Positions 9,252 to 18,485 of a stretch of 64,000 bases of DNA are shown in pieces. Where the stretch lies: contig NZ_VFQC01000001.1 in the NCBI RefSeq assembly GCF_006717075.1, positions 372,001 to 436,000 of the forward strand, read 5' to 3'. The position numbers and the translations under genes are program-made. Under the pieces are notes generated by a model. It saw only the letters and a list, made by a program, of their open reading frames with translations. It was not told where the DNA came from and did not search any database. Position 1 is the first letter of the stretch. Every line of letters begins with the position of its first letter. Source of the DNA: Haloactinospora alba (GTDB lineage Bacteria > Actinomycetota > Actinomycetes > Streptosporangiales > Streptosporangiaceae).

Positions 9252-12200
9252 GTGAACGCGACCCCCTATCGCCTGGTGCGGCGTGTCGCCCCGAGAACGC
9301 CGCCCGTAGAACTCGACGAGAACCAGCAGCGCGTCGTCTCCCACAAGGGAGGGCCGCTGCTCGTACTGGCAGGTCCCGGTACGGGCAAGACCGCCACGAT
9401 CGTGGAGGCGGTCGTCGACCGCATCGAGAACCGCGGCGTCGACCCGTCCCGGCTACTCGTGCTCACGTTCAGCCGCAAGGCGGCCCAGGAGCTGCGGGAA
9501 CGCATCACCGCCCGGTTGCGCCGGACCACCCGTGAGCCGCTGGCGCTCACCTTCCACAGCTACGCCTACGCCCTGATCCGCCGGGAGTTCCAGCGGGGCG
9601 GCGATCTCCCGCCCCGGCTGCTGTCCGGGCCGGAGCAGCTCATGGAGATGCGGGAGCTGCTGGCGGGAGAGGCCGCGGACGGTGCGCCGATGTGGCCGCC
9701 GCGGCTGCGCCCTGCCCTGCAGACCCGCGGTTTCGCCGAGGAGTTGCGCGACTTCCTGATGCGCGCCCAGGAGCGCGGGATCGGGGCACCCGACCTGGAC
9801 CGGCTGGGCCGCGACCACCAGCGGGACGACTGGGTGGCCGCCGGCGACTTCCTCGACCGCTACACCGGCCGGTTCGACATCGCGCCCGTTCCGACCTTCA
9901 ACTACGCCGAGCTGGTGCGGGTGGCGGCCAACCTGCTCAACGACCCGGAGGTGCAGGCGCGCGAACGCGCCGCGCACGAAGTGGTGTTCGTCGACGAGTA
10001 CCAGGACACCGACCCCGCGCAGGAGGAACTGCTGCACGGGCTCGCGGGGGACGGGCGGGACCTGGTGGTCGTCGGCGACCCCGACCAGTCGATCTACGGG
10101 TTCCGGGGTGCCGACGTGCGCGGCATCCTGGAGTTCCCCTGGCGGTTCCGGACACTGGACCGGGACCCCGCGCCCGTGGTCGCGCTGCGCACCTGCCGAC
10201 GCAGTGGTTCCGCGCTGCTCGCGGCCTCCCGCGGGGTGGCCCAGCGGTTGCCGGCGGCGCCGGCGCCCGGTGCCGGACCGGTCAACTCCCACCGGGACCT
10301 CGAACCGGCCCAAGACGGCTCCGCGGCGGGCGACGTACGCGTGCTGCTGGCGGAGAACACCACCCAGGAGGCCGCCACCATCGCCGACACGCTGCGCCGT
10401 GCCCACCTGGTGGAGGGCGTGGCCTGGTCACGGATGGCGGTCCTGGTCCGTTCGGCCAAACGCCAGATCCCGGTGCTGCGCCGCGCCCTCTCCGGGGCCG
10501 GGGTTCCGGTCGCGGTCGGTGGGGACGAGCTTCCCCTGGCCGCCGAACCGTTGGTCCGCCCCCTGCTGCTGCTCGTCCGGTGCGCGCTGCGGCCGGAGAC
10601 CCTGGACGAGGACGCCGCGCGGGAACTGCTCACCAGCCAGTTCGGAGACGCCGACACGGTGGGGCTGCGTCGGCTCGGTCGGGCGCTGCGCCGACTGGAG
10701 CTCGACGCGGGCGGCCAACGCAGCTCGGCGGTGCTGCTGGCCGAGGCGTTGCGCGACCGGCGGGAGCTGACGATGATCGACCCCGACGTGGCCGCCCCCG
10801 CGCAGCGGATCGCCGAGTACCTGCGTGTCGTGCGCGAGCGCGCGGACGACGGCGCCTCGGCCGAGGAGGTCCTGTGGGAGGTGTGGCAGGCGAGCGGGCT
10901 GGCCGACCGGTTGCTGCGCGCCAGCCAGGCCGGGGGGCGGCGCGGGGCCGCCGCGGACCGGGACCTGGACGCCGCGGTCGCGCTGTTCGAGAGCGCCGCG
11001 CGTTACTGCGACCGGCTCCCGCCGGGAGCTCCGCTGGGTTTCCTGGACGACCTGCAGGCGCAGGAGATCCCCGGCGACAGCCTCGCCGAGCGGGCACCCG
11101 AGGGGGAGGCGGTCCGGATTCTGACGGCGCACCGTGCCAAAGGCATGGAGTGGGACCTGACCGTGGTCGCCGGAGTCCAGGAGGGCGACTGGCCCGACCT
11201 GCGGCTGCGCGGCTCGTTGCTGGGTGTCGAGCAGCTGGTCGACACGGTGGCCGGGAACAGTGACGAATCCGGCGCCGCGGTGGCGTCCAAGCTCCTGGAC
11301 GAGGAGCGGCGCCTGTTCTACGTCGCTGTCACCCGGGCGCGGAGAACCCTCGTCGTGACGGCGGTCGGCGGCGCGGACAGCGAGGAACGGCCCTCCCGGT
11401 TCCTCGCGGAGCTCGGCGGCACCCAACCGGAACGTGTCAGCACGGGGCGCCGCTGGCTGTCCCTGCCCGCGCTCGTCGCGGACCTGCGTTCCGTGGTGAC
11501 CGACGGCAACCGTCCCGAACCGCTGCGCCGCGCGGCCGCCGCCCACCTGGCCCGGCTCGCCGACGAGGGGGTGCGCGGTGCGGACCCGGACGAGTGGCAC
11601 GCCCTCACCACCTTCTCCGACGAGGGGCCCCTCGTGGAGGAGGACGGCACCATCCGGGTGTCCCCCTCCCAGGTGGAACGGTTCTCCACCTGTCAGCTCC
11701 GTTGGCTGCTGGAGAACGCCGCCGGTGCCTCCTCGGCCGAGGTCTCCTCGGCGGTGGGGAGCATCGTGCACGCGGTCGCGGTGCTCGTGGCGCACGGTGC
11801 GGACATGGACGACATCCGGCGGCGGCTCGACGGGATCTGGCCGCAGCTCGACTTCGGCGGCGTGTGGTTCGCCGGCAAGGAACGGGAACGGGTCGACACC
11901 ATGGTGGACAAGCTCCTCACCTGGCACGAGGCGGACGAACGGGAACTCCTCGCCACGGAGGAGGGGTTCAGGGTCGACGTCGGCGGTGTCGAGATCACGG
12001 GGCGGGTGGACCGGCTGGAGCGGGACGCCCAAGGGCGTGCCGTCATCGTCGACATCAAGACCGGCGGCCAGCACCCGAAGAAGGAGGAACTGGCCCGCCA
12101 CCCCCAGCTGGGGGTGTACCAACTCGCCGTGCTCGAGTCGGCGTTCTCCCAGCTCGGCCTGTCGCAGCCGGGTGGGGCCTCGCTCGTCCAGCTCGGTGGC

Positions 12201-12395
12201 GACCTCGTGAAACCCAAGGAGCAGCGCCAGGACGCGCTCGCCGACGACCCCGACCCGGAGTGGTCCCGGAGGCTGGTCACCCACGTCGCCGCGGGCATGT
12301 CCGGTGCCAGGTTCCAGGCGGTCCGCAACGCCTACTGCGACTCCTGCGCCGTCCGGTCGAGCTGTCCGGCACACGACGAGGGGAGACGTCCGTAA
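9252..12395 (+). CDS. adnA: AdnA subunit of the AdnAB helicase-nuclease
   Basis: One half of the actinobacterial motor-nuclease that resects double-strand breaks (functional counterpart of RecBCD/AddAB). The 1047 residues hold a UvrD-like helicase: Walker A GPGTGKT at 41-47, DEYQD at 248-252 and the QSIYGFRG segment. The C-terminal PD-(D/E)XK nuclease has VDIKTG with Asp934 and the QLGVYQL motif. Cys814 with Cys1029, Cys1032 and Cys1038 form the four-cysteine pattern of an iron-sulfur staple around the nuclease. The first-gene position and length match mycobacterial AdnA. It is in an operon with adnB, 99 bp downstream. Confidence 0.95.
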   Translation: MNATPYRLVRRVAPRTPPVELDENQQRVVSHKGGPLLVLAGPGTGKTATIVEAVVDRIENRGVDPSRLLVLTFSRKAAQELRERITARLRRTTREPLALTFHSYAYALIRREFQRGGDLPPRLLSGPEQLMEMRELLAGEAADGAPMWPPRLRPALQTRGFAEELRDFLMRAQERGIGAPDLDRLGRDHQRDDWVAAGDFLDRYTGRFDIAPVPTFNYAELVRVAANLLNDPEVQARERAAHEVVFVDEYQDTDPAQEELLHGLAGDGRDLVVVGDPDQSIYGFRGADVRGILEFPWRFRTLDRDPAPVVALRTCRRSGSALLAASRGVAQRLPAAPAPGAGPVNSHRDLEPAQDGSAAGDVRVLLAENTTQEAATIADTLRRAHLVEGVAWSRMAVLVRSAKRQIPVLRRALSGAGVPVAVGGDELPLAAEPLVRPLLLLVRCALRPETLDEDAARELLTSQFGDADTVGLRRLGRALRRLELDAGGQRSSAVLLAEALRDRRELTMIDPDVAAPAQRIAEYLRVVRERADDGASAEEVLWEVWQASGLADRLLRASQAGGRRGAAADRDLDAAVALFESAARYCDRLPPGAPLGFLDDLQAQEIPGDSLAERAPEGEAVRILTAHRAKGMEWDLTVVAGVQEGDWPDLRLRGSLLGVEQLVDTVAGNSDESGAAVASKLLDEERRLFYVAVTRARRTLVVTAVGGADSEERPSRFLAELGGTQPERVSTGRRWLSLPALVADLRSVVTDGNRPEPLRRAAAAHLARLADEGVRGADPDEWHALTTFSDEGPLVEEDGTIRVSPSQVERFSTCQLRWLLENAAGASSAEVSSAVGSIVHAVAVLVAHGADMDDIRRRLDGIWPQLDFGGVWFAGKERERVDTMVDKLLTWHEADERELLATEEGFRVDVGGVEITGRVDRLERDAQGRAVIVDIKTGGQHPKKEELARHPQLGVYQLAVLESAFSQLGLSQPGGASLVQLGGDLVKPKEQRQDALADDPDPEWSRRLVTHVAAGMSGARFQAVRNAYCDSCAVRSSCPAHDEGRRP

Positions 12396-12494
12396 CGGGC
12401 CCCTCGGTCGCAGGAGCCACGGGCACCCACACCACCAGGAAGGAGGACGGCGCTTCCTCCCCGCCCAGAGCGGGGTAACCGCGCCAACCATTCG

Positions 12495-15400
12495 ATGACG
12501 ACGGTCCGGGACGCCGAACCGGGCGAGAGGCCCGGTCACGGAGCTCTCAGTCCGGCTGACCTCGCGCTGCTGCTGGGGCAGCCGGAACCTACGGCCGAAC
12601 AGGCGGCGGTGGTGTCCGCCCCGCTCGGACCGGCCGTCGTGGTCGCGGGAGCGGGATCGGGCAAGAGCGAGACCATGGCGAGCAGGGTTGTCTGGCTCGT
12701 CGCCAACGGGTACGTGCGCCCCGAACACATCCTCGGCCTCACGTTCACCCGCAAGGCCGCCACGGAGCTGGCGGAACGCGTCCGCAACCGGTTGGACCAG
12801 CTGCGGGAAACGCAGCAGGTCCCCGCCGGCCTCCTGGACGGCGACCCGGACGTCTCCACCTACAACTCCTACGCCGCCCGGCTCGTCAGCGACCACGCCC
12901 TGCGCGAGGCCATCGAACCCGCCACGCGGCTCCTCAGCCCGGGCCAGGCGTGGCAGCTCGCCGAACACGTCGTACGCGGCTACGACGGCCCGATGGACGC
13001 GATCACCGTCAAACCCGACACCGTGGTCAGCCGGGTGCTGGATCTCGCGGGGGAGCTCTCCGACCATCTGCGCGAGCCGGACGACGTCCGCGACGTCGGC
13101 CACTGGATCGCGGAACGCGTCGAGGCGCTGTCCGTCGACACCCTGACGAAGAAGGAGCAGGAGAAGACCCGCCGGCTGGAGGCGACCCAGCGCAAACGCG
13201 AACAGCTGCTGCCGCTCGTGGAGCGCTACAACACCGCCAAAACCAGACGTGAGGTGATGGACTACGGCGACCAGGTGGCGTTGGCGGCCCGGATCGCCAC
13301 CCGGCACCCCGGGGTCGGTGAGCTCGAACGCAGCCGCTACAGGGTGGTGCTGCTGGACGAGTACCAGGACACCAGCCACGCGCAGCTGCTGCTGCTGCGC
13401 GCCCTCTTCGGCGGGGGACACCCGGTGACGGCGGTGGGCGACCCCTGCCAGTCCATCTACGGATGGCGCGGCGCCAGCGCGGGCAACCTCGCCGGGTTCG
13501 GCACCGACTTCCCCCAGGCCTCCGGTGATGCCGCGCCGGTACTGCGCCTGGCCACCAGCTTCCGCAACGGCGAACGGATCCTGCACGCCGCCAAACGCGT
13601 CTCCGAACCGCTGCGCGGGGCCGCGCCACCCGACTCCGGAACCGCCGCCGGGGCGGAAACCGGCACCAGCGCGGCCGACGTGCCGGTGCTGCAACCCGGG
13701 CCGGACCGGCACCAGCGCGGCACGGTGGCCTGCGCGCTGTTCCACACCGAAACCGAGGAGGCGGAGTGGCTCGCGGACACCATCGAGACCGCCCTGGAGC
13801 AGCCCGCCCGCCTCGCGCCGGACGGGGCGCCGTGGCCCGGTGGAGGGGAAACGCCCCTGTCCCCCAAGGACGTGGCGGTCCTGTGCCGCAAACGCTCCCA
13901 GTTCCCCCTGGTGCGCGAAGCGTTGGAGAAGCGCGGCGTACCCGTTGAGGTCGTGGGGTTGGGCGGCCTGCTCACGGTGCCCGAGGTGCGCGACATCGTG
14001 GCGACCCTGCGCGTCCTGCACGACGCGACCGCCGGAAACGAACTCGCCCGGCTGCTGACCGGGCCGCGGTGGCGCATCGGCCCCCGCGACCTCGTCGCGC
14101 TCGGCGGCCGGGCGACCGAACTGGCCAGGGAGAGCCGCCGCGACCTCACCGCCGAGGGAGCCACCGGAGAGGAGGACGAGGCCGAGGACCTGCTGCAGCG
14201 CACCGTACTCGACCTCACCGCGGAGAGCGGGAGCCTCGTGGACGCGCTGGACGACCCGGGGCCGGCCGAACGGTACTCCGCACTCGGCTACGAGCGGCTC
14301 ACCGCACTGGCCGCCGAACTCCGCGGGCTGCGCAGGATGGTCAACCAGCCCCTGCCGGACCTCATCACCGAGGTGGAACGCACCCTCAGCCTGGACATCG
14401 AGGTGGGGGCCCGCACCGGCCGGGACCCGATGGCGGCCCGCTCCGACCTGGACGCGTTCGTCGACGCCGCGGTGCGTTTCGTCGGAAACAGCGACGACCC
14501 CACCCTGGCCACGTTCCTGTCCTACCTGCGCTCCGCCGAGGAGGCGGAGCAGGGACTGGCGCCGGGCGAGCGGGTCGGGGAGAGCGACACCGTCAAACTC
14601 ATGACGATCCACGGGGCCAAGGGACTGCAGTGGCCGGTCGTCGCGGTTCCGGGCATGGCGGGCGGGCCTTACCCGGTGTTTCCCACCACCCCCCGCGACC
14701 TCGGCGGCTGGGTGACCCGGGAGAGCAAGCTCCCGTTCTCGCTGCGGGGCGACTCCGGCGGTCTGCCGAGTCTCGACGACGTCGACCGGGACAGCCTCGA
14801 ACGGTTCCTCGCGGCCGACAGGCAGCGCCATCTGGCGGAGGAACGGCGGCTGGCCTACGTAGCCGTCACCCGCGCCTCGTTCGCCCTGTTGTGCAGCGGC
14901 CACTGGTGGGGCCACGCGGCGGCGAGCAAACGCGGCCCCTCCACCTTCCTGACCGAGGTGCGGGAGGCGTGCGACACCGGTGCCGGGTGGGTCGCCCGGT
15001 GGGCCGACCCTCCCGAGGAGGGGGAGCACAACCCGCAGATCACCGAGTCCGAGCCGGTGGCGTGGCCCCAGCACGTCGACGAGTACGAGGAGTCGGCGGC
15101 CGAACGCCACCGCCGGACGGTCGAGGGGGCCCAACTCGTCGCCCAGGCGCGGGCGCGGGATGAGGACGGGATTCCCGAGGGGCGGAGATGGCTCGACTCC
15201 CTGGAACGCGCCGAGACACCGCCCGCCATGCGGCGCCGGCTGGAGGGGTGGAACCGCGACACGGAGTTGCTGCTAGCCCACCAGAACGCCGAGGCGGACG
15301 CCACCGGCAGCATCCCGGTGGAGCTTCCCGCCCACCTTTCGGTGTCCTCCCTGGTGGCGCTGGCGCGTGACCCCGACGGCCTGGCCCGCCGCATCCGCCG

Positions 15401-15929
15401 CCCCCTACCGCGCCCGCCCGCGCCGCACACCCGTCGCGGCACCGCCTTCCACACGTGGCTCGAGCAGCGGTACGGCCAGCAGAGCCTGCTGGACCCGGCC
15501 GAACTGCCCGGTGCCGCCGACGAGTCGGCGGCCGAGGACCCGGACCTGGACGAGCTGCAACGGCGGTTCGAGGAGAGCGAGTGGGCGGGGCTCACCCCGT
15601 TGGACGTGGAGGTGCCGTTCGAGACCATCATCGGCGACCGGTTGGTGCGCGGGCGGATGGACGCCGTCTTCCACGACAGCGGGAGCGGACGTTACGACGT
15701 GGTGGACTGGAAGACCGGTCGGGCCCCGGCGAACGAGCGGGAGCGCTCGGCCGTGGCGGTGCAGCTGGCCGCCTACCGGAGTGCCTGGGCGGAACTGGCC
15801 GGGGTGCCGTTGGAGGACGTCCGCGCCGCCTTCCACTACGTCCGCTCCGGCGAGACGGTCCGCCCCGCCGACCTGCTCGACGCGGACGGACTCGCGGCCC
15901 TCCTCGACACGCTGCCGCAGCCGGAATGA
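12495..15929 (+). CDS. adnB: AdnB subunit of the AdnAB helicase-nuclease
   Basis: The second motor-nuclease subunit, 1144 residues. Helicase motifs: Walker A GAGSGKS at 52-58, FTRKAA, DEYQD starting at residue 288, GDPCQSIYGWRG, and VAVTRA near the end of the helicase part. The nuclease domain has GRMDAVF, VVDWKTG with Asp1071 and QLAAYR. It lacks the AdnA-type C-terminal cysteine cluster. Work on mycobacterial AdnAB indicates AdnB is the dominant motor; nothing here contradicts that. ATG 12495 has no clear ribosome site, so coupling from adnA or a slightly different start is possible. It ends 16 bp from a convergent gene. Confidence 0.95.
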   Translation: MTTVRDAEPGERPGHGALSPADLALLLGQPEPTAEQAAVVSAPLGPAVVVAGAGSGKSETMASRVVWLVANGYVRPEHILGLTFTRKAATELAERVRNRLDQLRETQQVPAGLLDGDPDVSTYNSYAARLVSDHALREAIEPATRLLSPGQAWQLAEHVVRGYDGPMDAITVKPDTVVSRVLDLAGELSDHLREPDDVRDVGHWIAERVEALSVDTLTKKEQEKTRRLEATQRKREQLLPLVERYNTAKTRREVMDYGDQVALAARIATRHPGVGELERSRYRVVLLDEYQDTSHAQLLLLRALFGGGHPVTAVGDPCQSIYGWRGASAGNLAGFGTDFPQASGDAAPVLRLATSFRNGERILHAAKRVSEPLRGAAPPDSGTAAGAETGTSAADVPVLQPGPDRHQRGTVACALFHTETEEAEWLADTIETALEQPARLAPDGAPWPGGGETPLSPKDVAVLCRKRSQFPLVREALEKRGVPVEVVGLGGLLTVPEVRDIVATLRVLHDATAGNELARLLTGPRWRIGPRDLVALGGRATELARESRRDLTAEGATGEEDEAEDLLQRTVLDLTAESGSLVDALDDPGPAERYSALGYERLTALAAELRGLRRMVNQPLPDLITEVERTLSLDIEVGARTGRDPMAARSDLDAFVDAAVRFVGNSDDPTLATFLSYLRSAEEAEQGLAPGERVGESDTVKLMTIHGAKGLQWPVVAVPGMAGGPYPVFPTTPRDLGGWVTRESKLPFSLRGDSGGLPSLDDVDRDSLERFLAADRQRHLAEERRLAYVAVTRASFALLCSGHWWGHAAASKRGPSTFLTEVREACDTGAGWVARWADPPEEGEHNPQITESEPVAWPQHVDEYEESAAERHRRTVEGAQLVAQARARDEDGIPEGRRWLDSLERAETPPAMRRRLEGWNRDTELLLAHQNAEADATGSIPVELPAHLSVSSLVALARDPDGLARRIRRPLPRPPAPHTRRGTAFHTWLEQRYGQQSLLDPAELPGAADESAAEDPDLDELQRRFEESEWAGLTPLDVEVPFETIIGDRLVRGRMDAVFHDSGSGRYDVVDWKTGRAPANERERSAVAVQLAAYRSAWAELAGVPLEDVRAAFHYVRSGETVRPADLLDADGLAALLDTLPQPE

Positions 15930-15945
15930 ACGGTTCCTCACCCGG

Positions 15946-16629
15946 TTACCGGCCGGCTCCGTCGCCTGCCCGGCCGCCCACGCCGCGCCCCAGCGCCAGG
16001 GCGGCGACCGCCGCGGCGGAGACCCAGGCGGTCTGGGCGAGGGGAGTCCCGACGACGGGGGAGGCGGCCAGAACGTTGCCCACGACGGTGACCACCCCTA
16101 CCGCCCCGGTGACGCGCCTCGGGTGGGTGGCCGCGACCTCGTACAACACGACGGGCAGGACCACCAGAGCTCCGGCCGGCCACGGCCACAGCGCGTCCGG
16201 CGGCGTTCCCACCGTGGCCACGGCGAACAGTGCGAGCAGTACCCCGGCGGTGACGATCCGCCAGGCCAGCAGCGGTGTGACCGGCAGCAGCGCCAGCGGT
16301 AGCCCCGTGACGAGCCCCAGCGCGGCGGCGAGGTCGGCCGGTAGGATGTGGAACCGGTCGAGCTGGACAGCGGACAGGGCCGCCACTCCGCTGCTCAGTC
16401 CGAACAGCGCGATCCAGGCGAGGACGGCCCCCGCGCGGTGCCACCGCCCCGCGGGCCACTGCGGTCCGCCGAACACCCGGGGAACCCCGCCGGGCCTGTC
16501 GGGCGGGGCACGCCACAGCGCCTCCAGGAGTCCTATCGACAGCGAGGCCGCGACGCCGCGCCAACCGGCCCGCCCGTCCCTCCGGCCCGGGGTTCCCCCC
16601 GTGCCCTGGCTCGGCTCGTCAGTGGCCAT
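15946..16629 (-). CDS. Multi-pass membrane protein resembling an isolated sensor-kinase N-terminal domain
   Basis: A 227-residue protein with five or six hydrophobic helices after a 20-residue polar N terminus. The pattern of paired helices followed by VVLYEVAATHPRR resembles the membrane sensor domain of NarL-type actinobacterial histidine kinases. No dimerisation or ATPase domain follows, and the frame stops at 15946. It may be a free-standing membrane protein or the remnant of a kinase. It is convergent with adnB. ATG 16629 is the first start. Confidence 0.6.
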   Translation of the reverse strand: MATDEPSQGTGGTPGRRDGRAGWRGVAASLSIGLLEALWRAPPDRPGGVPRVFGGPQWPAGRWHRAGAVLAWIALFGLSSGVAALSAVQLDRFHILPADLAAALGLVTGLPLALLPVTPLLAWRIVTAGVLLALFAVATVGTPPDALWPWPAGALVVLPVVLYEVAATHPRRVTGAVGVVTVVGNVLAASPVVGTPLAQTAWVSAAAVAALALGRGVGGRAGDGAGR

Positions 16630-17036
16630 AACCCGCCAATGCTCCGTCGACGCTGCACGGCTAGCCTAGGACGCGCGGGCCCGTTGTGGTCGATCTCCCC
16701 GGCGCCACGCCGTGTCCGTCCGCGTGGCGCGGCCCGCGGGCCGCGCCGGGGAACGGCGGCCACCGCACACGGTCCCGCCGCGGCGGCGTCGTCCCTCGAG
16801 GGGTGTCCGAGCGCAGTACCGTGGCTGTGGCGGCTGCCGCTCCACACGACACGCGACCGAGGCTGCCACCGGCACGGCACACCCCTCTCCCGTGCGGCAC
16901 ACGTCCCGGTCACGGGTACGGGCGCGACCAGTCGCGGACGGACGGCAGAGCCGGCTGCGCCCCCTCGGGACACAGCCGGCGCGGCCGACCCCGGGGTCGG
17001 CCGCAGGTAGCGGCACACACGGAAGGACCGGCCAGA
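16630..17036. other. Divergent intergenic region, no gene seen
   Basis: A 407-bp gap between a membrane protein gene and the M20 peptidase gene. Open frames through it have arginine-rich, unlikely compositions. The one feature is a 24-bp perfect palindrome at 16981-17004 just before the peptidase ribosome site. Confidence 0.4.
16981..17004. promoter_or_regulatory. 24-bp perfect palindrome upstream of the M20 peptidase
   Basis: Twelve-base arms with no spacer, centred on ccccgggg, ending 32 bp before the ATG at 17037. It is too compact to be a normal terminator loop and is placed like an operator. No matching regulator is known. Confidence 0.45.
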
Positions 17037-18419
17037 ATGGAAGCGCGCACCTACATCGCCGAACACCGGGACGAGTTCCTCTCCGCCCTCAAGGAGTGGC
17101 TGGCGATCCCGTCCGTGTCGGCCGACCCCGACCGGGAGGGGGACGTGCGCCGGTCGGCGGAGTGGCTCGCCCGGCACCTGTCGGAGACCGGATTCCCCAC
17201 GGTGGAGACGTGGGAGACCGCCGGGAAGCCGGCGGTCTTCGCCGAGTGGCCCGCCCGGGACCCGAAGGCCCCGGTTGTGCTCGTCTACGGCCATCACGAC
17301 GTGCAGCCGGTCGAACCCCGCGACGCCTGGAACACCGACCCGTTCGTCCCCGAGGAGCAGGGGCAGCGCCTGGTGGGACGCGGCTCCTCGGACGACAAGG
17401 GGCAGGTGCTGTTCCACACGCTCGGGCTGCGCGCCGGGCTCGCTTCCGCTGGTGACACCGCCCCGCCGGTGACCGTCAAGCTCATCGTCGAGGGCGAGGA
17501 GGAATCGGGCTCGCCCAACTTCGCCGCGCTGCTGGAACAGAACCGGCAGCGGTTGGGCTGTGACGTGGTGGTCGTCTCGGACACCACCATGTGGTCGGCG
17601 GACACCCCGTCGATGTGCGTCGGTATGCGTGGAATGACCGACTGCCGCATCGACGTTTACGGCCCCGAGACCGACCTGCACAGCGGATCGTTCGGCGGGG
17701 CGGTGCCCAACCCGGCGAGCGCAATGGCCGACCTGCTCTCCGGCATGCACGACAGCGACGGCCGCGTCGCCGTCCCCGGCTTCTACGACGACGTCGTCGA
17801 GATCGATCCGGCCGAACGCGACATGATCGCCCGGCTCCCCTTCGACGAGTCGCGGTGGTTGCGCACCGCGAGCAGCGCCGCACCGGCGGGTGAGGCCGGA
17901 TACAGCACCCTGGAACGGCTCTGGGTGCGCCCCACGGCGGAGATCAACGGCATGTGGGGCGGACACACGGGTGCCGGCCGGAAAACGATCGTGCCCAGCT
18001 CCGCGCACGCCAACGTCAGCTTCCGGCTGGTGCCGAACCAGGAACCGGCACGCGTCCAGGACCGGGTGCGCGAGTACATCCGGGCGAACCTGCCGGCCGG
18101 CCTGCGTTCCGACGTGGAGTTCAACGGCCCGGGGGTGCGCCCGTGCGCCTCGGACACCTCCTCGGCTGCCGTGCGGGCCGCGCGGTCGGCGATGAGCCGC
18201 GCGTTCGGAACCGAGGTGCTCTACACCCGGGAGGGCGGCAGCGGCCCGGAGGCCGACATCGCCGACATCCTCGGCGCCCCGCTGGTGTTCGTCGCTGTCG
18301 GGTTGGACGAGGACGGCATCCACGCCCCCAACGAGAAGGTGGAGATCCCACTGCTGCTCCGTGGTGCGGAAAGCGCCGCCTACCTGTACTGGGAACTCGC
18401 CGCGGCACTGCCGGAATGA
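17037..18419 (+). CDS. M20-family metallopeptidase (dipeptidase)
   Basis: A 460-residue zinc peptidase of the M20 dipeptidase/carboxypeptidase type, probably cytoplasmic. Zinc-site motifs: GHHDVQP (His and Asp), the GRGSSDDKGQ segment with the bridging Asp, the EGEEESGS catalytic Glu pair, and a late EGGSGPEADIA. The lid domain occupies the middle (about 190-330). GGAAGGA lies about 10 nt before ATG 17037. Its substrate, peptides or N-acyl amino acids, cannot be told from sequence. It is followed 66 bp later by nudC. Confidence 0.9.
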   Translation: MEARTYIAEHRDEFLSALKEWLAIPSVSADPDREGDVRRSAEWLARHLSETGFPTVETWETAGKPAVFAEWPARDPKAPVVLVYGHHDVQPVEPRDAWNTDPFVPEEQGQRLVGRGSSDDKGQVLFHTLGLRAGLASAGDTAPPVTVKLIVEGEEESGSPNFAALLEQNRQRLGCDVVVVSDTTMWSADTPSMCVGMRGMTDCRIDVYGPETDLHSGSFGGAVPNPASAMADLLSGMHDSDGRVAVPGFYDDVVEIDPAERDMIARLPFDESRWLRTASSAAPAGEAGYSTLERLWVRPTAEINGMWGGHTGAGRKTIVPSSAHANVSFRLVPNQEPARVQDRVREYIRANLPAGLRSDVEFNGPGVRPCASDTSSAAVRAARSAMSRAFGTEVLYTREGGSGPEADIADILGAPLVFVAVGLDEDGIHAPNEKVEIPLLLRGAESAAYLYWELAAALPE

Positions 18420-18485
18420 CCCCTGTGCCCCCGCCCTGTTCCAGGAGCGGCCCGAAACGACCACCAACAGGACCCGGAAGGAAAA

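Noticed and set aside
10428-15134. 1568-residue open frame opposite adnA and adnB
   Set aside because: The length comes from GC-rich codon bias on the other strand; adnA and adnB have full helicase and nuclease motifs.
16533-18467. 644-residue minus-strand frame over the M20 peptidase
   Set aside because: Antisense shadow; no domain, and the plus-strand M20 motifs are clear.
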